A DNA stretch of 28,300 nt from JABMPJ01 sp964345005 (GCA_964345005.1 CAYFPQ010000039.1:1-28300), one strand, 5' to 3'; numbered from the stretch's first letter, positions 13,277-21,823 are shown. The notes: generated by a model from the letters alone, not told the origin. Program-made: numbers and translations.

Positions 13277-14401
13277 CTACCTCGAGTACTTGTAGTACGC
13301 GGCGCAGGAGCCTTCGGAGCTGACCATGCAGGGACCGAAGGGGTGGTTGGGAGTGCAGGTCTCGCCGAACATGGGGCAGTCGAACGGGCTGGCGATTCCC
13401 TTGATAACCTCGCCGCAGCGGCAGGCGGGATTCATTCTTCCGACCTGAATTTCGATGTCGTGGCGCTTCTCGGCGTCGTAGTGGGCCCATTCCTCTTTCA
13501 GGGCGAGTCCACTCAGTGGGATCACACCGATGCCACGCCAGGAGACGTCGGCGGGCTCGAGATACTTGTTCATCAGGGCTTGGGCTCTGGAGTTTCCCTC
13601 GGCTGTAACGACGCGCGAGTACTGGTTGTCGATTTCCGCTACGCCATCAACGAGCTGAGTCAGGATGCCCTTGAGTCCGAGCAGGATGTCGAGCGGCTCG
13701 AATCCGGCAATCACGCAGGGGACCCCACCTTCGCCGACGAACGGTTTGTAGGCATCCGCGCCGATGATGGCGCTGACGTGGGCGGGACAGAGGAGCGCAT
13801 CGATCTGTAGTTCGGGATCGGCCCCCAACGCGGCGAGCGCGGGAGGTACAAGCTTGAACGCGACGAGTATGGAGAGATTCTCAAGGCCCTGCTCAATCGC
13901 CTGGTCGATGATGGCGATGGAGGGGGCGACAGTTGTCTCGAAGCCGATGGCGAGGAATACGATCTCCTTCTCCGGCATCTCCTTCGCCAGCTCCAAAGCG
14001 CGGAGCGGGGAGTAGCAGACCTCGATCTGGCAGCCTTCCGATCTTACCGCGGCAAGGGATGTCTCCGAACCGGGCACGTTGAGCATGTCGCCGAAGGTAA
14101 CGACCATAATGCCGCGCCGCACAAGTTCGATGGCTGCATCGATGTAACCGGCATCGGTCACGCAGACCGGACAGCCCGGACCACTGATCAGCTTGACCGG
14201 CTCAGGCACGATGTCGCGAATGCCATAACGCGCTATCGCCATGGTGTGGCTGCCGCAAATCTCCATGATGTTGGCCTGCCCCCCGTAGCCTTGGCGAAGG
14301 GGGGTGCGGTCAGACTTTGGCAGCTTGGCGGCAAGCGCTTGGATATCCTCCCTCAAGGCTGCGGCGGCGCCGGGATTACGAAAACCATCGATGTATTTCA
14401 T
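13277..14401 (-). CDS. hypD: Hydrogenase maturation factor HypD
   Basis: Iron-sulfur scaffold on which, with HypC, the Fe(CN)2CO unit is assembled. It keeps MEICGSHTMAI, SGPGCPVCVT, TFGDMLNVPGS, FLAIGFETT, CPAHVSAIIG and PCVIAGFEPLDIL, plus the C-terminal cysteine cluster CRCGEV...FDCPMFGETCTP...GPCMVSSEGSCAAYYKY that holds the 4Fe-4S centre. ATG 14401 is chosen: AAGGAA precedes it and the protein then begins MKYIDGFRNP. Upstream in-frame codons belong to a spacer repeat. It has 374 residues. Eleven extra residues (TPLRQGYGGQA) sit just before NIMEICGSHT and come from a palindromic mini-insert. Its 3' end has two partial diverged copies in the adjacent island. Confidence 0.96.
   Translation of the reverse strand: MKYIDGFRNPGAAAALREDIQALAAKLPKSDRTPLRQGYGGQANIMEICGSHTMAIARYGIRDIVPEPVKLISGPGCPVCVTDAGYIDAAIELVRRGIMVVTFGDMLNVPGSETSLAAVRSEGCQIEVCYSPLRALELAKEMPEKEIVFLAIGFETTVAPSIAIIDQAIEQGLENLSILVAFKLVPPALAALGADPELQIDALLCPAHVSAIIGADAYKPFVGEGGVPCVIAGFEPLDILLGLKGILTQLVDGVAEIDNQYSRVVTAEGNSRAQALMNKYLEPADVSWRGIGVIPLSGLALKEEWAHYDAEKRHDIEIQVGRMNPACRCGEVIKGIASPFDCPMFGETCTPNHPFGPCMVSSEGSCAAYYKYSR
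14270..14305. repeat. Palindromic mini-insert within hypD
   Basis: Arms CCCCCC (14279-14284) and GGGGGG (14299-14304) enclose GTAGCCTTGGCGAA, itself containing GCC-TT-GGC. In frame it adds TPLRQGYGGQA to HypD at a place where the family has no insert. From general knowledge, the RQGYGGQA peptide recurs in unrelated proteins of some environmental bacteria, which points to a dispersed element that tolerates coding insertion. Confidence 0.7.
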
Positions 14402-14505
14402 AGCTTCCTTGTCAGAGGTGATCTCGCGCAGAGACGCCAAGACGCCAAGAGAGGGAGAACTGAGTTCTTTGCGCCTTCGCGCCTTTGCGCGATGAGTGTC
14501 TTTCG
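14402..14505. repeat. hypC-hypD spacer of inverted word repeats
   Basis: The left part has AGAGACGCCAAGACGCCAAG (14430-14449). The right part has the complementary vocabulary CTTTGCGCCTTCGCGCC (14468-14484). Together they can fold into a long imperfect hairpin. The block lies inside the hyp gene run and reaches the hypD ribosome binding site. Confidence 0.7.
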
Positions 14506-14739
14506 TTAAGCCATTGCCGCTTTGTGTGTTGCCAGTTCTTCGAAAAGCTCTAAACGCGTATCAGCTTCCTCGGGGTCAAGGCGCTCAATCGCGAAGCCGG
14601 CGTGGATGATGACAAAGTCACCCACTTGCGGCTCTTCGATCAGCGAGATGTCGACTTCCTGGGTGCTCCCATCAAGATCGCAGATCCCCCGATGCGGCGC
14701 CGGAATCTCCTTAATCTGCATTGGTACCGCTAAACACAT
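14506..14739 (-). CDS. hypC: Hydrogenase maturation chaperone HypC
   Basis: Small chaperone that carries the Fe(CN)2CO group with HypD and holds the immature large subunit. It starts at ATG 14739, giving MCLAVPMQI, in which the essential Cys2 follows the initiator Met. GGGGGAGAA, seven bases upstream, overlaps the end of hypF, so the two are probably coupled. Its 77 residues are normal for the family. QVGDFVIIHAGFAIERLDPEEA is the conserved HypC core. Confidence 0.96.
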   Translation of the reverse strand: MCLAVPMQIKEIPAPHRGICDLDGSTQEVDISLIEEPQVGDFVIIHAGFAIERLDPEEADTRLELFEELATHKAAMA

Positions 14740-14743
14740 ATTT

Positions 14744-17074
14744 CTATTCTCCCCCAGCACACGCCATCACCTGTCCGGCGGCGATGCCCCCGTCGTTGGG
14801 GGGGATCTCCTGGTGGATCAGGACGTTGGCGCCCATGGCTTCCAGCGTCTCTGGCACCTCACGGTTCAGTATCCGGTTCATGAATACGCCACCACTCAGG
14901 GCGACGGTTCGTTTCTCACTCAACGAAAACGCGTATTCTACCATTCGGCCCGCGGCGAGAGCAAGCGAGTGGTGGAAGGCCATGGCCGTCCCGGCGGTCT
15001 CATACTGCGGAATAGCTCTGCGAGCGCACTGGATGAAGGTGGGCGCCCAGTCGATCAATAACAGCCCATCCTGCTCCCTGGCCTCGAACGGCAGCGGTTC
15101 AGGTGTGTCGCCGGAATAGGTGTGCGCGACGGCCTCGAGTCGGATCGCGGCCTGTCCTTCATACGTGACGGCCTGTCGACTCACCCCCAGTGCAGCGGAG
15201 AAAGCATCGAAGACGCGTCCGGCAGCATGGGAGGAAGGAGCGTTGAGACCGCGTGTGGTTTGTAGCGTCCAGGCATCCAGAGTTTCGTCGTCTTCGCCAA
15301 GCCGCTCCTGTAAGTCCGGCGTGATCGGCACACCGGCACTTATCCAGCGTGCGAGCAACTGGCGCACAGGATGCAGAACAGCCTGATCGCCACCCGGCAG
15401 TGGCACTGGCGCAAACGTGGCCAGGCGTTTGAACCCATCAGGGCCAATATCCAGCAACTCGGCGCCCCAGATGGTGCTGTCCGGACCGTAGCCGGTGCCG
15501 TCAAAGACAAGCGCCAATCCCTCGGTCAAACCATGCTCACCAAGACAGGCCAGACCATGTGCATAGTGGTGTTGCACTTCCGTGACGGGCAGACCTCGCT
15601 CATCTGCGAGGCGACGGCCAAGCCGGGTGGCGTGCATGTCGGGATGCAGGTCGACGGCGATTCTCTCGGGGGTGCGCTGGAGGAAATCAGGAAAGACCCG
15701 AACGGCCTCCTCAAGTCCATCCAGTGCTTCGGGTGTCTCGAGGTCGCCAATGTGCGGCGAAAGTACAAGCTGTTCGCCATATCCCAGTGCAACGGCATTC
15801 TTCAGCTCCGCACCCATCGCGAGCACAGGCTGTGCTACTGGACGCGGCAGGGGAAGGGCACGCGGAGCATAGCCGCGGGCACGTCGCCATACCTGCGGGC
15901 CGGAGGGTTGCTCGATGCAAAGCGAGTCGTCGCAACGTAAGTTGATCTCACGGTCATGTAAGAGAAACGCGTCCACAATGTCCACCAACCGTTCACCGGC
16001 CTCGTCGTTGGCGATCGCGATCGGCTCACCGCGCCGGTTGCCGCTGGTCATGACGAGCAGATCGAACGGTGCGGTCGAGTCTTCGCCCGTGGGTTCGGCC
16101 AGAAGCGCGTGTAGCGGCGATGTTGGCAGCATGACTCCAAGCGTGCGTGTGTCTGGCGTCAGGAGGTCGAGGGGGAGGGGGGCGTCCGGTCCGTAGTGCT
16201 TTTCGAGAACGTCGAGGATAACGATCGGTGCCTCAGGTGACGTCAGCATCGCCGCTTCGGTATCTGAGACGCGGCAGTAGCGTCGGATGATGTCGAGCGA
16301 AGGGGCCATGACGGCGAACGGCTTGTGCGGACGGGCTTTGCGTGCACGGAGCCGCTGCAGAGCCTGGCGGTTCGTGGCGTCGGCAGCGAGGAGGAATCCG
16401 CCTACGCCTCTTACGGCTACGATCTGTCCATCAGCCAGCAGCCGGCGCGTCCCGGCAATGGGGTCGCCGGCAATAACCGCGCCGTCGACCTGGATGAGTT
16501 GAAGCGCCGGACCGCAGTCCTGGCAGGCTACGGTCTCGGCATGGAACCGCCGGTCGGTCGGATCGGTGTACTCCTTCTCGCAGATGGGGCAGAGAGGGAA
16601 CTTCTCAAGGGTCGTACGCTGCCGGTCGTATGGCATGTTGTTGACGACCGTGTAGCGGGGACCGCAATTGGTGCAGGTGGTGAACGGGTAGCGGTAACGA
16701 TGGGCGGTGGAATCGAATATCTCTTTGCGGCAAGCGGGACACATGGCAAGGTCGGCGGGGATTTGAACCTGCTTCTCGCCCGACTCATCGCTCGCAATGA
16801 TCTCGAACGGCGCGGGGCTGCCTTCGAGTGGTTCGCGAGACACCGCTTTCAACTCATCGATAACAGCATGCGGGGGGAGGGCGCCGGGGAGCTGTTCGAG
16901 GAACAGCTCAACGGTCTTGGAGGGACCCTCCAGCACAAGATGCACCGTGTTGGTGCGGTTCTGGACCGAGCCCCCGAGATGGAGCTGAGTCGCCAGTCGA
17001 TACAAAGCTGGCCGGAACCCGACACCCTGGATCGTGCCGCGTATCTCGTAGGTGTATCTGTGAGCGTTGGTCAT
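14744..17074 (-). CDS. hypF: Carbamoyltransferase HypF
   Basis: Makes thiocarbamoylated HypE from carbamoyl phosphate and ATP, the source of the CN ligands. Its 776 residues match HypF. Domains in order: acylphosphatase (about 1-95, GTIQGVGFRPALYRLA); two zinc-finger repeats (about 108-190, CPACRKEI...CTNCGPRYT and CPICEKEY...CQDCGP); a YrdC-like ATP-binding domain (about 200-385, ADGQIVAVRGVGGFLLAADA and RKARPHKPFAVM); and a Kae1-like C-terminal domain (about 395-776, HHYAHGLACL, LVFDGTGYGPD, ALSGGVFMN). Its stop lies just before hypC. A repeat-bearing spacer separates it from the protease gene upstream. Confidence 0.97.
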   Translation of the reverse strand: MTNAHRYTYEIRGTIQGVGFRPALYRLATQLHLGGSVQNRTNTVHLVLEGPSKTVELFLEQLPGALPPHAVIDELKAVSREPLEGSPAPFEIIASDESGEKQVQIPADLAMCPACRKEIFDSTAHRYRYPFTTCTNCGPRYTVVNNMPYDRQRTTLEKFPLCPICEKEYTDPTDRRFHAETVACQDCGPALQLIQVDGAVIAGDPIAGTRRLLADGQIVAVRGVGGFLLAADATNRQALQRLRARKARPHKPFAVMAPSLDIIRRYCRVSDTEAAMLTSPEAPIVILDVLEKHYGPDAPLPLDLLTPDTRTLGVMLPTSPLHALLAEPTGEDSTAPFDLLVMTSGNRRGEPIAIANDEAGERLVDIVDAFLLHDREINLRCDDSLCIEQPSGPQVWRRARGYAPRALPLPRPVAQPVLAMGAELKNAVALGYGEQLVLSPHIGDLETPEALDGLEEAVRVFPDFLQRTPERIAVDLHPDMHATRLGRRLADERGLPVTEVQHHYAHGLACLGEHGLTEGLALVFDGTGYGPDSTIWGAELLDIGPDGFKRLATFAPVPLPGGDQAVLHPVRQLLARWISAGVPITPDLQERLGEDDETLDAWTLQTTRGLNAPSSHAAGRVFDAFSAALGVSRQAVTYEGQAAIRLEAVAHTYSGDTPEPLPFEAREQDGLLLIDWAPTFIQCARRAIPQYETAGTAMAFHHSLALAAGRMVEYAFSLSEKRTVALSGGVFMNRILNREVPETLEAMGANVLIHQEIPPNDGGIAAGQVMACAGGE

Positions 17075-17241
17075 ATGTTTCAGGGAGGAATGACGTTGGC
17101 AGCGACATGTCCCGATATCCTAATCGTAATCGTGCTCCTAATCGTAATCGGTGCCAGAAGGGATTATGATTACGATTATGATTGCGATTACGAGAACAAA
17201 GAGCCGTTATCTAGGCGCCTTTCGGTTGTTGAACGTTGTAC
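17075..17241. repeat. Inverted GATTACG-type word repeats between protease gene and hypF
   Basis: The left arm words are TAATCGTAATCG (17121-17132 and 17139-17150). The right arm words are GATTATGATTACG (17162-17174) and ATTGCGATTACG (17181-17192). The two arms are complementary and would form a long imperfect hairpin inside the maturation gene run. No gene is seen. Confidence 0.75.
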
Positions 17242-17697
17242 CTACTCTCCCCGCATCTCATGCAATGCAGCCATAACATAGCCTTGAAACTTCATCTCCA
17301 ACTCCGGCGACAGTCCCTGGTCGACGTCCATGGAAGCGGGCTGGATGGCGAGGATCTTGATGGGGGGGATGGGTTGGTCGATCTGTTTGGCCAGTTCGAT
17401 CAGCTTTAGAATATCGCCTTCGTGCGTGGAAATGCCACCGGTGACTTTTTGCGTATCTACCTCGTCCGGGCTGAAAACAGTGAAGTCACCGGGTTCGCCG
17501 CCGAACTGCACGGCATCGACGACCAGCAGCAATTCCGTCTCTTCCTGGAAGTAGGTCAGCACGAGCATGCCGTTATTGCCGACCTCAACGGCCTCGAATC
17601 CCTCATCGAGACCCTGTTCAGCAATGTGCTCCACGATGCGCAGCCCCACGCTGTCATCGCCCATCGCATAGTTACCCAAACCCAAGAGATATTTCAT
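17242..17697 (-). CDS. Hydrogenase maturation protease (HyaD/HycI family)
   Basis: Endopeptidase that clips the C-terminal tail of the hydrogenase large subunit after nickel insertion. 151 residues. The family nickel-sensing residues are visible: LGLGNYAMGDDSVG near the N-terminus (acidic ligand about residue 14), LLVVDAVQFG (Asp about 61) and GISTHEGD (His about 92). It lies directly downstream of hydA, separated by a terminator-like hairpin, and its likely substrate is HydA ending ...STH-YLDVTFKK. Confidence 0.93.
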   Translation of the reverse strand: MKYLLGLGNYAMGDDSVGLRIVEHIAEQGLDEGFEAVEVGNNGMLVLTYFQEETELLLVVDAVQFGGEPGDFTVFSPDEVDTQKVTGGISTHEGDILKLIELAKQIDQPIPPIKILAIQPASMDVDQGLSPELEMKFQGYVMAALHEMRGE

Positions 17698-17749
17698 TGC
17701 GCCTCTTTGCGTTTCCTGTGTTCTCTTGCGGTTACATACTCCCCATTCA

Positions 17750-17783
17750 GAGAAAAAGAAAGCGCCGACCTTGCGGCCGGCGC
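17750..17783 (-). terminator. Rho-independent terminator after hydA
   Basis: On the minus strand GCGCCGGCC-GCAA-GGTCGGCGC (17783-17762) forms a nine-pair stem, one pair being G-T, with a four-base loop. TTTCTTTTTC follows at once. It would end or reduce the hydBGDA transcript before the maturation genes. Confidence 0.8.
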
Positions 17784-17808
17784 CTTCGGTGTAATCGGGT
17801 CAAGCCGC

Positions 17809-19152
17809 TTACTTCTTGAACGTAACGTCCAGGTAATGGGTTGAGCAGGAGATGCAGGGGTCGTAGGCCCGTACGAGCATCTCGAGCAGGAGCTCCATTT
17901 CCTGTTGGGTCTTATCCATGGCCAGGAGTTCCGGCACCAGCTTCTCGAAATCGAGCTGGATGTTGCCGTGGTTCTGATTGGTCGGGATGATGCAGTTGCC
18001 CATCGTGCAGAACCCGTCCTGGTCGTAGGCGTACTCGTGGAAGAGGATGCCGCGCGGCACTTCGGTGGCGCCTGCGCCCTGGGCGAACTTGGTGGGTTCG
18101 ACCGGCTTCTCGTCCTTGAGCCCCTTGGTCAGCAGCTCGTCAATGTAGCCAACGCTCATGTAGACGCTGTGCACCGCCTCGACGAACTGCGCAACGCTGT
18201 TCATGTAGGGGTTGAAGCAAAGCGTCTTGAAGCCGAGTCCTTCGGCCAGCTTTTTGGCCTCGGGATGCAGCATCTCGTAGTTCAGGTTGATGCGGGCGAG
18301 CGCACCGGCCATGTAGCTGCCGAGGTTGTGCTTGGCAAACTTGGCCGTGGACTGATCCGTCATATACTCGTTGGTGACGGAGCGGTAGTCCTGCACATCG
18401 ATCAGCTCACGTGAGCCGTCAGGCATGACACAGCCGACCTGGCCATCGTAGAGTCCGTACTCCTTGTCGTCGACGAGGCCGACGTACTCGGTCTCACGCG
18501 TGAAGTCGGGAATACCACCTGCCAGCTCGCCGAGCAGCTCGAACGTCGCAACGGCGTCCGGCACGGCGCCGAGGAGCTTGTCCTTCAGCTCGCGCAGGTT
18601 ATCTTCCGCTTCGCGGACGTTACGGGCCGCGCCGGGCAGGGAGGCGAATCCGCCAACGACTGCGCGGGTCGGATGTGTGGTGCGTCCGCCGATGCAGCTA
18701 CCCCACTCATGGCCGAGGCGCTTCATCCGCAGGGCACGCTTCACGACGTCTGTGTGCGTAGGCACGAGCGGGAAGACCGACGGGGCCCCGAGAAGATCGG
18801 GTGCCACGAGGAAGTAGACGTGCAGAATGTGCGAATCGAAGTTCTCCGCATGCTTCAGCACGCGGCGCAGCAGGTCGGTCTGCTCCGAGATCTCGATGCC
18901 CAGGGCGGATTCGGAGGCCTTCAGCGAGGCCAACGTGTGTCCGACCGAGCAGATACCGCAGATGCGGCTCGTGATGCGGGCGACTTCACTGTAGTGGCGG
19001 CCGCGCACCATCGCTTCGAAGAAACGGGGTGCCTCGGGAACCTGCCACTCACACTTCTCGATCGTGCCGTCGGACACGTTGACAACGATGTTGCCGTGTC
19101 CTTCAACACGGGTGAGATGATGAACATTGATGTTTGCGTTCTGTGTAGCCAT
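17809..19152 (-). CDS. hydA: [NiFe] hydrogenase large (alpha) subunit, group 3b-like
   Basis: Holds the Ni-Fe active site. 447 residues. The N-terminal metal motif SRICGICSVGHT (Cys65 and Cys68) and the C-terminal DPCISCSTH (Cys433 and Cys436, His439) provide the four cysteine ligands. YLDVTFKK (440-447) is the tail that the maturation protease should remove. With HydD, HydG and HydB it forms a cytoplasmic tetramer of the sulfhydrogenase/group 3b type, coupling NAD(P)H and H2. Its ATG overlaps the hydD stop (TAATG). Assignment to 3b rather than 3c/3d rests on the beta-gamma-delta-alpha gene order and the FAD/NAD gamma subunit. Confidence 0.95.
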   Translation of the reverse strand: MATQNANINVHHLTRVEGHGNIVVNVSDGTIEKCEWQVPEAPRFFEAMVRGRHYSEVARITSRICGICSVGHTLASLKASESALGIEISEQTDLLRRVLKHAENFDSHILHVYFLVAPDLLGAPSVFPLVPTHTDVVKRALRMKRLGHEWGSCIGGRTTHPTRAVVGGFASLPGAARNVREAEDNLRELKDKLLGAVPDAVATFELLGELAGGIPDFTRETEYVGLVDDKEYGLYDGQVGCVMPDGSRELIDVQDYRSVTNEYMTDQSTAKFAKHNLGSYMAGALARINLNYEMLHPEAKKLAEGLGFKTLCFNPYMNSVAQFVEAVHSVYMSVGYIDELLTKGLKDEKPVEPTKFAQGAGATEVPRGILFHEYAYDQDGFCTMGNCIIPTNQNHGNIQLDFEKLVPELLAMDKTQQEMELLLEMLVRAYDPCISCSTHYLDVTFKK

Positions 19153-19901
19153 TATGCGTCACCTCTGAAGTTAGCCGTAAACATGCGGGACTTGTCCTTG
19201 GCCCACCGTTCCGGGAGGTTGCCGTTCTCTTTCAACACCAGTTCCATGGCCGCCTCGTTGGGGGTGTCCACCATGCCGCGGCAGGCTTCGCAGGGAATGC
19301 CGTCTGCGGGACAGGGCGCGCCACACCCGGCCTGGGCGACCGGGCCCAGACAATGGTCGCCGTCGTCGTAGCGGCAAACCGTCTCGCGGCGCTTGCACTC
19401 CACGCAGACCGGGTAGGAAGGGATGTACACCTTGGTGGTTCCGTGAACAAGCTGTTCCACAACGCGGATGAACTCGTCCTTATCAATGGGGCATCCCCTG
19501 ATTTCGTAGTCCACCTTGATTGCGGCCGATACCGGCAGCGCCTTCTGCGAGTTGAGGTGGGGGCGCTTGGCGTCCTCACCGTAGACCGCCTCGGCATAGT
19601 CGTCGGTATGGTTCTTCATGGCGTTGACGCCAGCGGAGGTGGCGCAGGAGCCGTAGGCCACAACGATGGATGCCCGCTCGCGGATCTCCTCGAGACGCCG
19701 ACGATCGGCTTCTCGTGTAAAGGAGCCCTCGATGAAAGCCACATCGATGGGTTCGGTGGTCTTCTCGCTCATCGCTTCCCGGAATTCTACCGGGTCCACG
19801 TGCTCGAGCAACTCGACGAAGGGCTCGCCGAAGTTCGTCAGTTCGATTTGGCAGCCCTCGCAGCACGCGAAGTCAAACCATGCACATTTGACCTTAGCCA
19901 T
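19152..19901 (-). CDS. hydD: [NiFe] hydrogenase small (delta) subunit
   Basis: Carries the iron-sulfur relay next to the Ni-Fe site. 249 residues. The proximal cluster motif is FACCEGCQIELTNF at residues about 12-25, with VAYGSCATSAGVNAM and RGCPIDKDEF completing it. YPVCVECKRRETVC and CLGPVAQAGCGAPCPADGIPCEACRG supply further cysteines. There is no Tat signal peptide, so the enzyme is cytoplasmic. Start and stop overlap the neighbouring genes by one base on each side (TAATG both times), so translation is coupled. Confidence 0.95.
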   Translation of the reverse strand: MAKVKCAWFDFACCEGCQIELTNFGEPFVELLEHVDPVEFREAMSEKTTEPIDVAFIEGSFTREADRRRLEEIRERASIVVAYGSCATSAGVNAMKNHTDDYAEAVYGEDAKRPHLNSQKALPVSAAIKVDYEIRGCPIDKDEFIRVVEQLVHGTTKVYIPSYPVCVECKRRETVCRYDDGDHCLGPVAQAGCGAPCPADGIPCEACRGMVDTPNEAAMELVLKENGNLPERWAKDKSRMFTANFRGDA

Positions 19902-20743
19902 TATATAGCCTCCTCAAGAGTTTCGATTTCCGAGTAGCGGAAGACCGGTCCATCCATGCAGACGTACTTGTCGTTGATCTGGCAGTGACCGCACTTGCCG
20001 ACGCCGCACTTCATGCGGCGCTCGAGGTCTACGAAGATGTTCGAGCGCGGTACGCCGATCTTGTCGAGCTCGGAGATAACGAACTTGTACATGATCGGGG
20101 GACCGCAAATGATCACCTTCGTTTCCGGGGTGATCTCCTCGGTCTTTTCGAACAGAGTGGTGATTACACCCACGTTGCCTTTCCAGGCAGCGTCAGGAGT
20201 GTCCACCGTTTCCATGTAGTTCATGCAGGTGTCACAGCGCCACTGTTCGAGATCTTCTTCGAACAGCAGGTCGTGCGGCGTCTTGGCGCCGAAGAACAGC
20301 GTGAACTTGCCGAAGTCCTCGCGGTGGTGCAGGATGTACTCGATCATGCTCCGGACCGGACAGAGGCCGATACCGCCAGCTACGATCAGGACATCCTGAC
20401 CCTTGAACTCGTCGACCGGGAAGCCATTGCCCAGCGGACCACGGATTGTCATGGCGTCGCCTGCGTCGAGTTCGCCGAGCGCTTTGGTAACCTTACCCAG
20501 CACGCGCACCACCAGATCGAAGCTCTCGCCGTTGGTGGGGGAACTGGCCAAGCCCAGCGGCACTTCGCCGTAGCCGAACAGGCCGGCTTCGACGATCTGT
20601 CCCGGCTCGTAGTTGAACCGGTCGCCGTTCTGCAGCTTGAGTTTGAAGTGCTTTTCCGTGGACGTGATCATCTGTGCGTCGACGATCTCTGCGACCTGCG
20701 GAAGGAAGATGCTTTCGTCGTTATTGTTGCATGTACAGGCCAT
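19901..20743 (-). CDS. hydG: Hydrogenase gamma subunit, FAD/NAD(P)-binding
   Basis: Diaphorase-type subunit that passes electrons between NAD(P)H and the Fe-S chain. 280 residues. The FAD-binding beta barrel (about 15-105) includes FNYEPGQIVEAGL and PLGLASSPTNGE. The NAD-binding lobe has VLIVAGGIGLCPVRSMIEYIL and VIICGPPIMYKFV. The C-terminal CGVGKCGHCQINDKYVCMDGPVF binds a 2Fe-2S cluster, as in dihydroorotate dehydrogenase PyrK-like and sulfhydrogenase gamma subunits. It begins one base after the hydB stop. Confidence 0.94.
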   Translation of the reverse strand: MACTCNNNDESIFLPQVAEIVDAQMITSTEKHFKLKLQNGDRFNYEPGQIVEAGLFGYGEVPLGLASSPTNGESFDLVVRVLGKVTKALGELDAGDAMTIRGPLGNGFPVDEFKGQDVLIVAGGIGLCPVRSMIEYILHHREDFGKFTLFFGAKTPHDLLFEEDLEQWRCDTCMNYMETVDTPDAAWKGNVGVITTLFEKTEEITPETKVIICGPPIMYKFVISELDKIGVPRSNIFVDLERRMKCGVGKCGHCQINDKYVCMDGPVFRYSEIETLEEAI

Positions 20744-20744
20744 C

Positions 20745-21767
20745 TTATTGCTCCAATACCTTGTTGATCACCGTTGCCGGGTTAGCGATGTCAGCCGTGC
20801 AGGCGCCTGAGCAGCGTCCGCAGCCGGTGCAGGCGGGACCGCCCAACTGATCGTTCAGATAGGCCGCCTTGCGCATGAAACGATGACGATAGCGCTCGCC
20901 GCGCTCTTCGCGGAAGTTCTCGGAGCCGCCTGGGGAGGTGACTTCGGAGAACTCGTTGGTGAGGCAGGCATCCCAGAGACGGAAACGGGTGCCGGAGGCG
21001 CCGTCCACGTTCCACTCGTCCTGCACGTCGAAGCAGTAGCAGGTGCAGCAGACGATGTTGCAGCTACCGCAGGAGAAGCACTTCTCCGCGCATTCGTCCC
21101 ACACCGGGGAATTGAAGCTGTTGCGGACCTTCTCGCGGATCTCCGCGGCGGTGCCGTTGAGCTTCTCGGGGCAGTCTTCCTCGGCCTTCTTGTTGACGTT
21201 GGCTGCCTCGGCAACCTGCGCTTCACTGGCAGCATCGAAGCTACCCAGCGCGATCAGGCTCTCGCCCTTCTCGCTCACTGCGTCGACCACGTAGCCGCCC
21301 TCGACCTTGGTCATGAACATGTCGTGACCGGTCAGCTCGCGATCGGCATTCATCGTGCCGAAGAACGCATGCTTGTAGTGGTTCTGCACGCTCGCACCGA
21401 TGATGATCGTGGCGTTGCGGTTGGCCATGTAGTTGTTGTCGAACTGGCGGTCCGAGTAGAAAATGTCGGACATCGCGATACCCTTGATGTCGTGCGGGTG
21501 AACCCCGAGCAACACCTGCTCCTGCGGATCGATTGCCGAGCTGAACCCATCCGCGTCGAAGTGGATGAGGTCCTGCTTAGCAGGGAATAACACCTTCTTC
21601 GGCGGAAGAATGGTGGTATCATAATCGAGTCGCAGTTCATTGACGTCCACCAGCTTGTCGAACACGAAACGCGTTCGCTTCGCAACCGGCGCGACGACGG
21701 GATACTTGCTCATCAGACCTTCCACGAATGCGGACAGGTTCTGGTCACTGAGGAAGTATGACTTCAT
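20745..21767 (-). CDS. hydB: Hydrogenase beta subunit, Fe-S protein
   Basis: First gene of the hydrogenase operon; 340 residues. It contains two cysteine clusters for 4Fe-4S centres: CAEKCFSCGSCNIVCCTCYC (about residues 221-240) and GPACTGCGRCSGACTADI (about 310-327), as in sulfhydrogenase/anaerobic sulfite reductase A-type beta subunits. It relays electrons from the gamma to the delta subunit. The start ATG is preceded by AAAGGGG (about 21778-21784). The promoter and a Rex-type operator lie upstream, in the region shared with the ROK gene. Confidence 0.94.
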   Translation of the reverse strand: MKSYFLSDQNLSAFVEGLMSKYPVVAPVAKRTRFVFDKLVDVNELRLDYDTTILPPKKVLFPAKQDLIHFDADGFSSAIDPQEQVLLGVHPHDIKGIAMSDIFYSDRQFDNNYMANRNATIIIGASVQNHYKHAFFGTMNADRELTGHDMFMTKVEGGYVVDAVSEKGESLIALGSFDAASEAQVAEAANVNKKAEEDCPEKLNGTAAEIREKVRNSFNSPVWDECAEKCFSCGSCNIVCCTCYCFDVQDEWNVDGASGTRFRLWDACLTNEFSEVTSPGGSENFREERGERYRHRFMRKAAYLNDQLGGPACTGCGRCSGACTADIANPATVINKVLEQ

Positions 21768-21792
21768 TCATGGACCCCTTTCATTAGCCTTG

Positions 21793-21810
21793 TCGTTAGG
21801 AAATTAACGA
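21793..21810. promoter_or_regulatory. Putative Rex operator of hydBGDA
   Basis: TCGTTAG-GAAA-TTAACGA, an inverted repeat with six of seven arm positions paired, having the seven-four-seven layout of Rex sites (TTGTTAA-N4-TTAACAA). It sits about 7-25 bases downstream of the predicted transcription start, where Rex would block RNA polymerase. The left half matches the rex-promoter site in six of seven positions. Confidence 0.65.
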
Positions 21811-21823
21811 ATTAAAGAAAAGG

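Noticed and set aside
12420..13490. 356-codon minus-strand frame containing hypD-tail-like peptide
   Set aside because: It is stitched from the shadow of hypD, the antisense of the nucleotidyltransferase-like gene and fragment A'; not a gene.
14503..14510. TTCGTTAA next to the hypC stop as a Rex half-site
   Set aside because: No second half at the right spacing, and it includes the hypC stop codon.
17075..17241. Possible small gene in the GATTACG-repeat spacer
   Set aside because: The open frames are built only from repeat words and the hypF antisense strand; no ribosome binding site or recognisable protein.
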